Shown in pieces: positions 11,011 through 22,814 of a stretch of 48,376 nt of DNA (its first letter is position 1; each line of letters begins with the position of its first letter). Source of the DNA: Mnemiopsis leidyi (Eukaryota; Ctenophora; Tentaculata; Lobata; Bolinopsidae). The notes beneath the pieces were generated by a model. It was given only the letters and a program-made list of their open reading frames with translations, made no database searches and was not told the DNA's origin. The stretch is from contig JH153371.1 in the NCBI GenBank assembly GCA_000226015.1, forward strand, positions 25,327 to 73,702. The letters run 5' to 3'. The position numbers and the translations under genes are program-made.

Positions 11011-13392
11011 CTTAGATTGTCTTGGTTATTTAAGTGATTTTGTTAAACAGTATGCGACGTAAAGTTAATTAGTAAAATCAAGTTAATATTTTAGGGATAG
11101 TAATATTATGTCATAGCTATCCACAACTCTTAAACTTTATAAAGTTCTAGTAATCTCTAGAAGTTTTTCACGTGTTAGAATGCAGTCCTACCCTGTATAT
11201 GTTTGAGGGTACCCCGTAGCCTCAAATAGATCTTACAAGTTACAACGTCTTGTATCAGAGATTACAGATTTACAGATTTACAGAGATTAATCTCCTGTAC
11301 TATTGGAGCAATGATGAATACTTCCCAGTGTGTATAATCCTGTATGATCCTGCATTGTGCATACTCCTGTATCTGTGTACGTGTTTGTAAAAGCTTGTGC
11401 CTCAACATAATGTACAACAATGACGTGACGAGCCAGTACAAATTCTATCGTGTATAGCCGAATTGTAAACAAAAACACGCTCAAAGAAATGTGGAGCTGT
11501 AGCCCCGGTCCAGCTTGTTGTTTTAATGGTAACAGTGCTAACTGTAACACCAATGTAAATACATGGAGCATTTCTCTGACACATTCCTACACTATACAGC
11601 TGTAGTAAGTGCACCATATTACACTATATTAGTAGCTTGGTGTTCAATATAAGTATCTTTTTTTCTGTGTATTCTATTTCTAAGTCACTAAGAAGCTTTG
11701 ATCATATGTCAAGCTATCTAAGTTCCTAAGTACAACTGAATGTTCTAGTTTACTTACCCTAAAAACCCAGCTACCTAATACTCTGACAATAATTCAAACT
11801 ACCCAATACTCTGACAATAATTCAAACTGGTTCTGTCCCTGTAACGTCCAATAATTATTCAATCTAACCTGCTAACCGGCCCCTGACGTGACGTCCAGAC
11901 AAAGTCTATAAAGACAGTTGTAATGTAGATTAACCCTAGACTGGACATACCCGTAATATAAGTCGTATCATTGACTACTAATACACGTAATACCCAGCAC
12001 TGCTTTCTCTACCCGAGTATTTAAGTACAGATAGACCCTCTCCAGCCATAGTTAGATCTAATCTGGAACTGGTTGTGTGGTTGTCTCTCACAGCTGTCAG
12101 CACTAATTCTACTCTGCACCTGCGCAGTTAAATTGAATATTTACATCGTACAAGAACTCATAAAATCGTTCATTTTATGTGAGATTTACTGTGCATTCCT
12201 CAGCACGACACGTGTGTAAGCTTGTGAATAATCATTGCTAAATCACACTGATTTGTATGATGGACTGTGCACGGTAAGGATTAGATTCATAAGTGGAGGT
12301 CTTAATTCTTGCAGTTATTTTAGGATTGTTACTGGGACTTATTTTCACGTTACAAAGAAGAATTAGTGTCGTTATTAATAGAGAATTTTTCACCAAACCT
12401 CAAAATCTGTACGTATGAGCGAAATATGTAAACATAATCCCTTAAATGATGGAAAATTCTTTAAGCGTCAAAAACAATATATTATTATGCTTCAAAAGCC
12501 ACAGCACAAATAGTCAATCTTTACTTTCTGTGAAATCACTCTCGCTACTTTCTGCTTGATACTCAACAGAAGTTGACTGCAAATTCCCGCTCAAGCGAGC
12601 CGAGTAAGCGAGAAGAATCTGCGTTGTAACGTGTTCTAGGAAATTCTTGTACTGCACTACATGCTTGTTGCTCTAATCTGCAACAAACAATATTGTACTG
12701 CGTCCCGTCAAACTAATTCTGGCTCAAGCTTATTGGTAGACTTGGGCTGATAGACACGTACTGGTATAGAAATGGGGCGAGATGTGTGAGGAAGCATCTG
12801 CCGTTAATATAGCAGGTTTATCGATTATCATATGAAGGTAATTAATGTGTCGTAAATCGAAAGACCTTAACGAAAAATCGAGTTTTTGGCTCACTGTGCA
12901 TAGTTAGAGCTATGATCAATTAAGAATTAGTTTTATTATGAGTACTCATGAGATTGTGGCAACTAACAAATGTTAAGAACTTCAAAGTAACAAGACTCTT
13001 TCTTTGTGTCTAGATGTTACGAGTTCAACATTACCATCTACAACTTCTGCAATGAAATATCATAAATAAATAAGCAATACATAGAAGCATCAATCTAAAT
13101 TGATTTTAGTTTCCGGATAAAAACTTAACAAAATTTTGCAAACATTTTCTGTTATTTGCAATATCTTGATCATGGCAATCTACCTAAGTAGCAACATTTC
13201 TCTCGTTCTTTGTGGTTTACAAAAATGCGGGTTGCAGACAGCAGCCAACTGAGATCAAAGACAAAATTGTATAAGCCAAGTTACATATCCCAGGACCATC
13301 CTTGTTAACTGTTACACTTGTTTACATACCCTGCAGATAGTTTCTTGTTACTGTAAAGACGTGTAGGGTTGTACAGGATTGTGTTTGCTACC

Positions 13393-13539
13393 ATGAACCT
13401 GGCCAATTTAACCAGGAATTTTGTACAAATCCGGGAAAACAGCCAGGAAGCAAACACGGTTATTAAAGCAGGTCGTTATAATTTGGACCGAGTAACGTGG
13501 CCCCTGCTCGACTGTAGTTCTACCGATATTCTGGTCATG
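13393..13539 (+). CDS. Candidate alternative first exon (MNLANLTRNF...)
   Basis: The ATG at 13393 lies in a good initiation context (CTACCATGA). The 49-codon frame ends at donor ATG|GTATGT in phase 0, matching the acceptor at 15815. The peptide begins MNLANLTRNFVQIRENSQE and has a normal amino-acid mix. A frame this long reaching a donor in the right phase is somewhat unlikely by chance, but this is not proof. It would be an N-terminus for an intermediate-length RasGEF isoform. Confidence 0.4.
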
Positions 13540-15814
13540 GTATGTTGCAGTGGTTACGTCATATTTGTTTGTTGGTTGTAGTCAGGTTTCTGTGTTGGTA
13601 TATTAATATTTCGTATCGGAGTGAGGGGGGTAAGGCACTGACTCTGACCCGATATCCTACCTTTCACTCCATATTCAATGTTTTAAAAATGACAAATAGT
13701 CTTGTGGTCAACATTGACATTTTGTCAACAAATTCTTAAACTCTTAAAATTCTTAAAAGCTGAAAAAAATTTGGGTAAACCATTTGAATTTTGAGGTTCG
13801 CGTTCGGTGATGACTCTCATTAAAAATTTTGACCGTTTGACCATTAAACAATCTGATTTCCCTTAAAGCCCAATGGTTGAAATTTGCTGACCACATGGCC
13901 CACACCCTGACTCAGCCGAATGATGATAATCGTGTTCACCAAACCCCAATCCACCCCTCCACTGTTCAGTGAACATTGACTCTGAAGTTATAAACTGCAG
14001 AACCACGCTCATCTTCTAGATCAACATCAGTTCACTATATTCTAAAGTTCTAAAATCGGTTAAATGTGACTGCTTAACAGGTAGAGTAAGAGCTACCGGT
14101 TAATGTAAATATGTCTCTCCCATAACGAAGGCATGGCATGATCCCTTTAGTGACGGCTCGCCTCTGTTTCCCCGCCCGATAAAATCGTTACACCAGCTCC
14201 CCCTGCTAGAATGACGCACAATTTTACTGGAATCCTTTAGTAGATGTAAACCTCAATAAGCAGAGGTATATTATGCGCAGCGACTCTCTACGCAGCGACT
14301 CTCTACGCTGTGACTCTGTACGCCCCCGCATCTAAGCTCCCTCCCACCCACAGCCGTTACTTTACCCAGCTTCGTCAGCTCCCAGTATGAGGACTTAACT
14401 ACATGTATTTGAGCTGCTGTGGAGCTTTATTACAAGGTTTATCGGCTCGGTTGCTTTGCTCTATGTCTCGCTGATGTATTCATTTCATGGCCTGTATCGA
14501 GTTGACACTTTCAGATGGTCCTACCCCGAGGTTTAAAGATTCTTTGTTTAGTTCGTTTTTTTTGTTTGTCGTTGTGTTCGTTTGTTCGTTTGTTCGTTTG
14601 ATCAATAGTAATTTAGTCTGTTTGTATGAATGTCCGTAAACACAGTATTTAGAACGACAAAAAGTTGTTTAACTGACCACCTTAACCCACATACAATTCC
14701 TACATTAGCAGCATATTTGTTTTTGTAGGACTGAATACATCTAAATTGCAATGCGGCCTTAAATTTTGCGGACAGTCATGCAGCCTCGGAACCGCCTTGG
14801 TGAAAGATAAATCTCCATATTCTCTCCTTAAAGTGAGACTGTTTTCACTTTATGAGCACATTATAGTGATTATCACTGGGATGTTATAAATGAGTATTCA
14901 GAAGTGCTTTTAAAAATGCAGTTCAAACAAAATACAAAGATTAGTTGTATAGTCAGCGTTTTGCCGAAGAACTGAAGCATAATTTCCAAGAAATAAGCAG
15001 CACATGCGTAGTCTATATCCCAATTAACGACTAATTTCGTCTGCATCGCATACCTTGTGACGTCTCTATCATCATTAATCGTTGTGTATTGTGGCCTGTC
15101 ATTCTCAGTCGCCTCTTATTACATTCTCCGTCTGCATTCATCGTATTGCAGAGTACATTTTCGGGGATGTAAGAATATTTGTCTACAAGCAATGTATCTT
15201 TCTTTCCTTAAAAACACTTAAACCAATTGAAAGTGCAGATATGAAATAGGCGCTAAACTATGAGAGCAGCTCGTTTCCCGCACTACCATTGGCATTGCCA
15301 CAATCAGAGGTCAAAGTCGCGTTGTGGGTTGCTGTTTGTAACGCGCGATAGGTCAAAACTTATTGATTCGCTGTAAATCCCGCGCACGTACGTTCTTTTT
15401 TAGTTTCCGGATTTTACTTCATCGTTAAGGAGTGTTTTATCCTTCGTCTTAAAGATAAATTTTTAGAACTTTTCGACCAGAAGTAAGAAGTTACTGTGTG
15501 AGCACACGCAGGGCTTGTCCCTTCATCGTCTCTAGTTGAATATTGTGTGTTCATCACTACCTGTAGCTGTGAGTCGTGACTCCATACCACCCTTGTTAGC
15601 AATTTCATACTACCCCACCACCCACGAGTTACTATTGACTTGACAAAAACTGACGACTATTTAGAAAAAAATATTTTAGTATCCAATAAAAAACTCACCA
15701 TGTTGTAGAGAGAACAACTTATCTGAATTTGCTCCCAATGTGAAAAACCTTAATTATCACAATTTTATTATCACGATAGTTTATAAATTATATCTTAAGT
15801 AACTTGTTTTTCAG
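13540..15814 (+). other. Intron, short repeats only
   Basis: AT-rich sequence. A 15-bp unit GCAGCGACTCTCTAC is repeated at 14277-14291 and 14292-14306, with a diverged third copy to 14321. TTCGTTTG runs occur near 14580. No exon seen. Confidence 0.55.
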
Positions 15815-15875
15815 GGTCAGCGACCATTGTCTCCTCTCGTAAACAGTTTCCCTTCCTTCCAGTTCCCTTCTGAAG
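15815..15875 (+). CDS. RasGEF gene, short internal exon
   Basis: A strong acceptor (TTGTTTTTCAG) and donor (GTACGT) flank 61 bases. It enters in phase 0, matching the donors at 5742, 9086 and 13539, and leaves in phase 1, matching the acceptor at 22743. It encodes GQRPLSPLVNSFPSFQFPSE, a Pro/Ser/Phe-rich linker with no recognised domain. Its short length is the main reason for caution. Confidence 0.6.
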
Positions 15876-17262
15876 GTACGTGTTTTACGGAGTTTAATTA
15901 TAAAATGATATTAGTGATGAGTTTTATTGATTGGATTGGATCTTTAGAGCTGCGATGGCCATAGATGAATAGCTAAACTTATTTATCTTCAATTGATGAA
16001 GCTGTTTTTATTCTAGATTTTACAAATACAGCCCTTTGAGCTACATTTTGCGTGCAACCCATTGATATTATTCTCTTCACCAAGTATTTGCCGGCGCCCG
16101 GCATGCATTTTACTGATTATTTGCCCACACAGAATTAAGTTGTTCTCCAAGATAAAGGCATTTCTATCCATGTCAACACGGACATGGAAATACTTAGTTG
16201 CAATTTTTCTTTCCATCACATTCCTCCTAATCCAGCCTAACCTCTAGTTTTTCCGAATACGGGTGTATGATATTCCGTGCATCCAGAATTTTCTAGTTTT
16301 ACAGAAACATACTTGAGAACCTTGTTATTCTCTACTCAGAAGTGTCATTTGATGAGGTTGATTATTTTCAACTTCATTGTCAGGTCTATGCGTCATTTTA
16401 ACGTCAAATCACAATTAATCCTTTTCAACACTCCAATAGACCTTATAGAATTTCCTCCCTGGTAATTTCCACTTTATAAACTGTTGAGTCTGTACAAGTT
16501 CCATTATGTCTTGTCTCCTTCCTCTATAAATATTTTAACCACGCGCTAAGATGTATTTGTGAAGTGGACATTAAACAGTGTTTGGTGTCCAATTCATAAC
16601 CACAACAATCTGAATTCCTGTCTCATTATTTTAGCTGTTTTGCAAACTTGAACAATGTGTGTCAGCTCCGTCTTACTCCTTACTCTATTATCTTCTTGAA
16701 CCTCTAAGTAATATTTCGGTGCTTTGCTTTATAACATCATAGCGCTTGTGCTCAGGTTGAGGAATTCAATTTAACAATATTTCCATCAGAATCGCAGAAT
16801 TGCGTGGCGGATGCATTGACCCCTCACGGCTTCATTCTGTTATTCACAATTCAAAACATGACAGTTTGGACAGGCTTCTAATACATCTTGTTATTAAGCA
16901 ATTCCTCGCACAACTTCCCAGGAACATGCCTATATATCCTCATATTCATTATAGCCCAAGGTAATACATCATATTGACATATGGTAATTTTGAGCACGTA
17001 GGACATCTAGCAATTTGTTAACGTTACAACCGCTTGCTGTGTCGATACCATGTGGTTTGCTCTGTAAGTCTCTAGATTTGATCGGCTCATCTGCCATCCA
17101 CCTACTTTGTCCGTCATGTCCCTTAGTTGTCATTTCTCTGTGTCCTTCTGTCTGTTAACGTTCATGCTGTTGGGAACCAACCGCTTTTCTTTTCAACTTC
17201 TTGTACTTGTGTGTTTGTGCTTATACTTTCACTAGCACAAACTACACGACGATGATGAAAGA

Positions 17263-17337
17263 TTTTTTGGGGTAGCGTCACAAATTTGTTTTATCACATG
17301 ACAACGTGATAAAAGATTTGTAACCGAACCAAAAAAA
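17263..17337. repeat. Imperfect inverted repeat (~35-bp arms)
   Basis: The left arm starts TTTTTTGGGGTAGCG and contains CAAATTTGTTTTATCAC. The right arm contains GTGATAAAAGATTTG and ends GAACCAAAAAA. The centre is only a few bases long. The size suggests a small MITE relic or hairpin. Confidence 0.7.
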
Positions 17338-18452
17338 CAGTCGCACTATTTGCACCATTGCACAAACTAAACTTACATAGACTAGAAACTTTTTCGTCGC
17401 AAGTTCGCCTACAAAGACATCATGTTGTTTTTCCTTTCTGTTTGATCAAAAATGGTTCTCTGATATTGGTTCGGTACAGTACCAACGTAAAACAATTTTG
17501 TGAGATTTACTGAAGAAGATTCCTCGTCTGAAAGTACCTGTTACACGTCAACATTCCTAGGTCCTCCAGCTCGCTCGGAATCATTACTTCTCCGAGTTTA
17601 AACAGCTCCATTAGACAGATCTAGTGTTACTCCCATCAGTTATCTCAGGTTAACCTGGAAGTCGTACGTTCTGCAAATATCGTGCGAAAAATTACTGTTG
17701 AACCACAGTTTTCTTTACCGGCTTGTAAAGCCCTGGAACAAACGTCAAACGGAACAATTCTTTAAATCTTCCAAAAATCAGACTCCCACCACTCAGACAA
17801 GCGGATGTGAGATAATTCTGTCCTGTTCCAAGTAATGAGAAGGAGTGTACTTGCCGTAGCTCTGTAGAACTTGCTACTCCTGCTGTGCTATTACACCTAC
17901 ACTTGTAATCACTATTACCTGGCAAACCAGGACGGCCGACATGTAATCGCTCTTCTAACGGCGCCTTCCGTTGATTGTGCTGCTGCTTTGTATACATTTG
18001 AATTTATTTGGTTCTGTATTTGGTGGGATTTAACGTTCATGGAATGCAGCCTTTTATGACTGTGATGTTATATGTATGAATTTCTCATTGGTATCCCAGT
18101 TTTATAGCGTGAAATGCCAAATTTTTATCGATTTTTAGGTTTCTAACCAAAAGTTCGCACGGTATCAACTACACTCTCTCGCAGATTTTATTTGTTTACC
18201 CTTATTTTCCATTCTCAGTATCATACCACAGCACCATGACTTACACCGCACAGATAACCAAACCAGTCAAAACTCCCACCAATGAGCTGGTTTAACATTA
18301 AACACGTGACCATATGCTCCCAATCACAAACGTTCCATTTTCCATCGCCTACATGACCTCAATTTTCATCATACCGTCCGTTAAATCACGCCGAACTAAA
18401 CGCCGGGCTTCCCGTGTGTACATCAGCCCAGATCGGTCCCCATTTCGAGTCG

Positions 18453-18481
18453 TCACGTGACGTAATCTGCTCGTCACGTGA
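18453..18481. promoter_or_regulatory. Paired TCACGTGA palindromes
   Basis: Two TCACGTGA sites (18453-18460 and 18474-18481), each inside GTCACGTGAC and spaced two helical turns apart. CACGTG is the E-box core bound by bHLH-zip factors such as MYC/MAX, USF and TFE families. They lie about 300 bp upstream of the TATA box at 18759, so a role in that promoter is plausible. Confidence 0.5.
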
Positions 18482-18636
18482 CACTTTACGGTAAAAGTGG
18501 ATGATTCAGAAACTCGCGGATCAAGTAGCCGCCGCCCGACGGAAAGTAGGACCCTACATCTCGACTGGGCAACCAGAGCCGCAGATACATCGGCCTATCT
18601 GTTGACAGCCCGCTGACACACTTCTAATGTTTTGAT

Positions 18637-18795
18637 CACGTGTCCAGCACCTCGACTTCCTATTGGTCGGTTCTCCCGGTACGGCCCGGCGATTGGTTGT
18701 TGGTCCGTATCCAGGCACTACGAGGTCAACAAGTTGTAATACCCTGTATTTTATAGCATATAAAACACTTGTCTCCCTTCAGCAGAGCTGTTACT
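18637..18795 (+). promoter_or_regulatory. Core promoter with TATA box
   Basis: TATAAAA at 18759-18765 is preceded by two inverted CCAAT boxes (ATTGG at 18662 and 18692) and a CACGTG at 18637, in sequence GC-richer than its surroundings. This predicts transcription starting near 18790. The large open exon begins shortly after. An upstream ORF of eight codons (18840-18866) would precede the first long-frame ATG at 18878. Confidence 0.6.
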
Positions 18796-18877
18796 CTGGC
18801 GCAGTGCGCTACAGTTAAAAGTCTTGCCAGGTTTTTGTCATGAACCCTACCAAGATGTCAAATTAATTACACCGCAT

Positions 18878-21753
18878 ATGTTGTGCTCGGCCTCTCGTGG
18901 CGCACCGAGCGTCCTCCCATTATTGTGCCGTGAGACGTTTCCCCCCTTAAATTTGCTAAGCTTGCTTTACGTCATTTGGACAACAATTTTTGTTATTATA
19001 TGTCCCCGCCCCCGTAAGGACGTGTGTTTGTACATTGGGCGTTGCCTAGATACCGTTTGTATTGCTTCTCCCTGTTTCCCCGAAATTCATATTCGAGGTT
19101 TTAGAGAAAACATGTTACTAACCAAGTTTTACGGTTGTTGTAGGGAAATGAGTTCAGTCCCGGAGCCGGACATCCGGGTGTTTGAAGAATATTATTCCGG
19201 ACTAAAGTCGGACCGGACGTCCACATCAGAAGCCGGACCTCGGGTGTCGGACAGTGATGCAGGTGTCAGTTATGTGGAACCAACTTTTGATAGCCCGTCA
19301 AAGGATAGAAGTACAGGAAAAAATACAGGAGACATTGCTTTAGATGACAAAGATATTGTTGCGGGCGATGAGATATTTGCCGAGGAAAATCCAGAATCAG
19401 CTGATACAACGATGATTGATCAAATAGAATCCACTCCAGTTGATGGTGAAGAATCCGAAGATTGCACTGCAGTGAATATTTCAGTTTCCGTAGAAGACAA
19501 GAAAGAAGTTACTGCTTGTCAAGTTGATAGTCAGCTTATCAGCAGCCGAGATGACTCTGCTTCTCTGGAGAATATCGATAAAACTGCCTGCAAAGAACAA
19601 GTAGATGAAAAGATTAACGGAGAGCAAATGAGCGATATCCCAGTGATTGCAGATGGTAATGCTCAAATACCTACCCAACTAGGAGAGCTCTCTCCAGGTA
19701 GTGAAAGTGAAGAAAAAGTTGTGGAAAATCGTCCGATAGACAACGAAAAAAACGTAGAAATTCCGATTGACGGCGAATTACCTATTTCAACTGCTAATCA
19801 TGCTCAGGAGCATAAATCTTTTTCTGATGCAGCCGGAGAGAAGGACGTTTCGTCAACGGATGATGCCCCAGTTGAAAGTACCTCTTTCGGAGGTGCTGCA
19901 ATAGACAGTACCCCAGACGAGAATGCTACTTCAGAGAGTACCCCAGACGAAAATGTTACTTTAGAAAGTGCCCCAGACAAGAAAGCTACTACAGGAAGTG
20001 CCCCAGACGAAAATGTTACTTTAGAAAGTGCCCCAGACAAGAGAGCTACTTCAGGAAGTGCCCCAGACGAGAATGCTACTACAGGAAGTGCCCCAGACAG
20101 AAAGCTGATACAGAGAGTGCCCCAGACGAGAAAGCTACTTCAGAAAGTGCCCCAGATAAGAATGTTACTTCCAGAAAGTGCCTCAGAAAAGAATGCTACT
20201 TCAGAAAGTGCCCCAGATAAGAATGTTACTTCAGAAAGTGCCTACAGATAAGAATGCTACTTCAGAAAGTGTCCCAGACAAGAAAGCTACTTCAGAAAGT
20301 GCCCCAGACGAGAATGTTACTTCAGAAAGTGCCTCAGATGAGAATGCTACTACAGAAAGTGTCCCAGACGAATATTTTATTCAAGAAAGTGCCCCGGACG
20401 AGAATGGTTCTTTAGAAAATGCCCTCGACAAGAACGCTACTTCAGAAAGTGACCCAGGCGGAGCGGAAAATGCTTCTGCTGAAAAAGCACCAGACGGAAA
20501 GGCAACAGTTAAAAAAGATTCAGTCGAAATATCAGTTGTAGAGGACAGCCAGGTCAACGAAGCTTCAACTAAAGAAGTTATGAACGCTGCTGGAATCTCT
20601 TTTGAAAACAAAGACTGCTCTAATATTGCTGAGGACGAAACTGCTATTGCAAAATCTGTTGGTGTGAAACAATCTGCCGGTTCCATGAATGTTGAGGCAT
20701 CGCTGGTTGATCTAACCATTGCAGATGTAAGTGAAATAGATTCCACGATGATCGAAGATAAAGAATTTGACTCTACGATTGTTGAAGACAGTCAAGTGGA
20801 TATTACAATTGTAGAGGACCAACAACACGATAAAGTCGAGGATGCAACTTTCGTTATTGCGATGGACGAGGACAAGCCTATTCAATCATCCAGTGTCCTA
20901 CAAGACGACTCAGCGAATGTCGAGGAAGGATCTGGCGATAACTCCACTCTCAAGAGAAAAAAAGTGGTAAGAAGAATTGCTGGGACTAAAGCTGCTGACT
21001 TTCCATTCGACGATCGGTTCTTCGGAGAACAAATTGCGGATATGGGCAATGACGGTCCGATACTCTCCACAACCGCGCCCTCTAGACTCCAACTTCAAAC
21101 CAGCTCAGCCAGCTGGGAAGAGAAAACCCCCACAAACAACAACAGACACAGTTTCGGGGACGAGACCCGATACAGTCTGGGCAACGCACCCCGGTTCAGC
21201 GTGGGAAGTGACCAGCGGTATAGTCTGTCCAGCGAGACTAGGTATAGTCTGTGTAGTGATCCCGGATCTGTGGAGAGTGGAGGGAGCGACCTACACCGAG
21301 CTTTGTTGGAGCGGATACCTTCCTTTCAGATATCGGTGTCAGGGCCGGAGGACGAGGCTGGACATTCCTCCACCTCCTCCCACCAGGACATCTCCAACAC
21401 TAAAACTCCCACCAACAACCCCGCCACCCTCGACACTTTCCCTTCCCCCCAACTCCGTATACGGCGGAGTTTCCCACGGTCCCGGCCCGTTTCAGGAGAC
21501 CCTCTGTCGAACTACAGCGTGATCCCCCGCCGTAAAGACTCCTACTTCCCGCCCCACCTCCTGAACTACGGGGAGTACTACTCCGACTCGGAGGACGACC
21601 GGTCCTGCTCCGTGACGACCAGTCACCCTGATGAGAGCGAGGAGAGTGAGGAGGACTACTTCTCGGACATGGAGCGGCAGACTGCCAACTCTCTGCTCTT
21701 CATGGCGTACGAGGTCAAGAGACGACTGAGCACGGTCCCTGCTGGTGCTGCAG
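18878..21753 (+). CDS. RasGEF gene, giant alternative first exon with coding minisatellite (frame broken)
   Basis: An open frame from the TATA promoter to donor GCAG|GTTGGT, leaving in phase 1 and matching the acceptor at 22743. In-frame ATGs lie at 18878, 19112 and 19148. Starting at 18878 adds a hydrophobic stretch (about residues 24-42, LNLLSLLYVIWTTIFVII) followed by basic PRPRK, a possible membrane anchor. Starting at 19148 gives a fully soluble acidic protein. The middle is an acidic Glu/Ser/Asp-rich region with a 10-residue repeat of the type ESAPDENATS (19900-20460). The C-terminal part is Ser/Arg/Tyr-rich and ends in FMAYEVKRRLSTVPAGAA. Three indels in the repeat (-1 near 20098, +1 near 20171, +1 near 20242) leave a net +1 shift, so the first frame stops at about 20251 and the second frame carries on from there to 21753. 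I think the exon is real and the shifts are assembly errors or a disabled allele. Confidence 0.7.
19900..20463 (+). repeat. 30-bp coding minisatellite (~18 copies)
   Basis: Tandem 30-bp units with consensus near GTGCCCCAGACGAGAATGCT, encoding a 10-residue acidic repeat (SAPDENATSE type). Unit spacing, read from the CCCCAGA anchor, is 30 bp except 29 bp (20091 to 20120), 31 bp (20150 to 20181) and 31 bp (20241 to 20272). These are exactly the points where the reading frame changes. Confidence 0.95.
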
Positions 21754-22742
21754 GTTGGTGTAGAGTGTGTGGCTTTCAGGTGTGATGCCGATTTTCACAA
21801 TGATGTACTTTTTACGATGATGCACTTTTTACGATGATGAAATATGCGGTTGCTACAAGATGAGATATTGTTAAATAATGGTTATGTCATGGCCTGTTAG
21901 TTTAGTAAAATTGATTTCTGCGGTGATATAAATAGTGGTGTCTGGGGTGATCAAGCGCTGCCTTAGTTACCTGAGCTTGTCATTGCGGATATGCCTAAGT
22001 CAAAACGTCGAGGACGAGTTACGTCACGGTTGCTATGGAAATTGAGGTCGACCACTCACAATCTACAATTCCATTCATCTGTCAAAAACCATCCACTCAA
22101 ACTACAGCATCGTATTGATTTATGCTAGCGAGAACGAAGCTGCGATTAATCCATTGATCGATTAATTGACATTTTAAGATCAAGTTAGATGTAGTTGAGC
22201 TACAAAGTAAGATGATAACTTAACAAAGTGCAAGATGTGGGTGTAATGAATCGTGTTTCTTGTCTCTTGTTTCAATCTGCCACTTACTCCTTTGAGATCC
22301 TATACGATTGCCATGGTGAGAACTTCGCATATTTTGTCAGAAATATTAAAAAGTTCATTTTTCCGTCACTTCGATTTTACTGAGTCCTATTGATTTATTT
22401 CCCGAAAATGGAAGTTTTCCCCTTTTCCTCCCTTATTGCAGGTCTCTACAGTGCGCCACCTTCTCGGTGACTGCGAGATATTTTGTCAGAAACGCATTAA
22501 CAGATTTGTAACGTAAAACCATAAAAGTTGCCAAAATCGTTAGGTCACTGCTAATTACTTGCGCTACGGTAAATAGTTTCAAATAAGTCACTGCGCCTCC
22601 GGAAATGCTCCAAGATAATACTTGTCGATTTTAAATACTTTAAACATGGGAGGCAAAACTACGCACTTTAGAATTGGTTAAATTCTCCTTTGAACAAAAC
22701 AAATAACGTTTTTTGTTGGATTATGTAACTAACAATTTCCAG
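21754..22742 (+). other. Intron, nothing notable
   Basis: AT-rich sequence between the donor at 21754 and the acceptor AATTTCCAG ending at 22742. ACGATGATG is imperfectly repeated near 21815-21840. I see no other signal. Confidence 0.6.
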
Positions 22743-22814
22743 AATTTCTCTCAATCGAAGTATCTGGTGAACTCGGTGGACATTTCAGTAAATCGAAAAA
22801 GACCCTAGGACAAA
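22743..22814 (+). CDS. RasGEF gene, 72-nt symmetric exon
   Basis: The acceptor is AACAATTTCCAG and the donor GTGAGT. It enters and leaves in phase 1, so it can be skipped without changing frame. It encodes EFLSIEVSGELGGHFSKSKK and then TLGQ. It is phase-compatible with both the 15875 and 21753 donors and with the acceptor at 31814. No domain recognised. Being short, it carries moderate confidence. Confidence 0.6.

Larger units (their letters stand above)
9087..13392 (+). other. Intron with minisatellites
   Basis: Holds a 66-bp triplicate (9676-9873), a seven-copy 47-bp hairpin array (10686-11010) and a 28-bp duplication (11771-11798, 11799-11826). An ATG frame at 9610 runs 33 codons into GTGAGT in phase 0, and the 66-bp repeat copies that donor at 9709, 9775 and 9841. 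A 119-codon minus-strand frame (9289-9648) has no family I recognise. Confidence 0.5.
15876..18640 (+). other. Intron / upstream region of the 18.8-kb promoter
   Basis: AT-rich, with no clear exon. Contains an imperfect 75-bp inverted repeat (17263-17337) and, near 18450-18480, two copies of the palindrome GTCACGTGAC. A 101-codon minus-strand frame (17692-17997) is open but matches no family I know. Confidence 0.5.

Noticed and set aside
12258-12273. Short ATG frame (MMDCA) ending at GTAAGG
   Set aside because: It leaves in phase 2, which no downstream acceptor accepts.
17692-17997. 101-codon minus-strand frame
   Set aside because: It is open, but I see no motif, promoter or poly(A) support. 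A degraded mobile-element fragment is possible.
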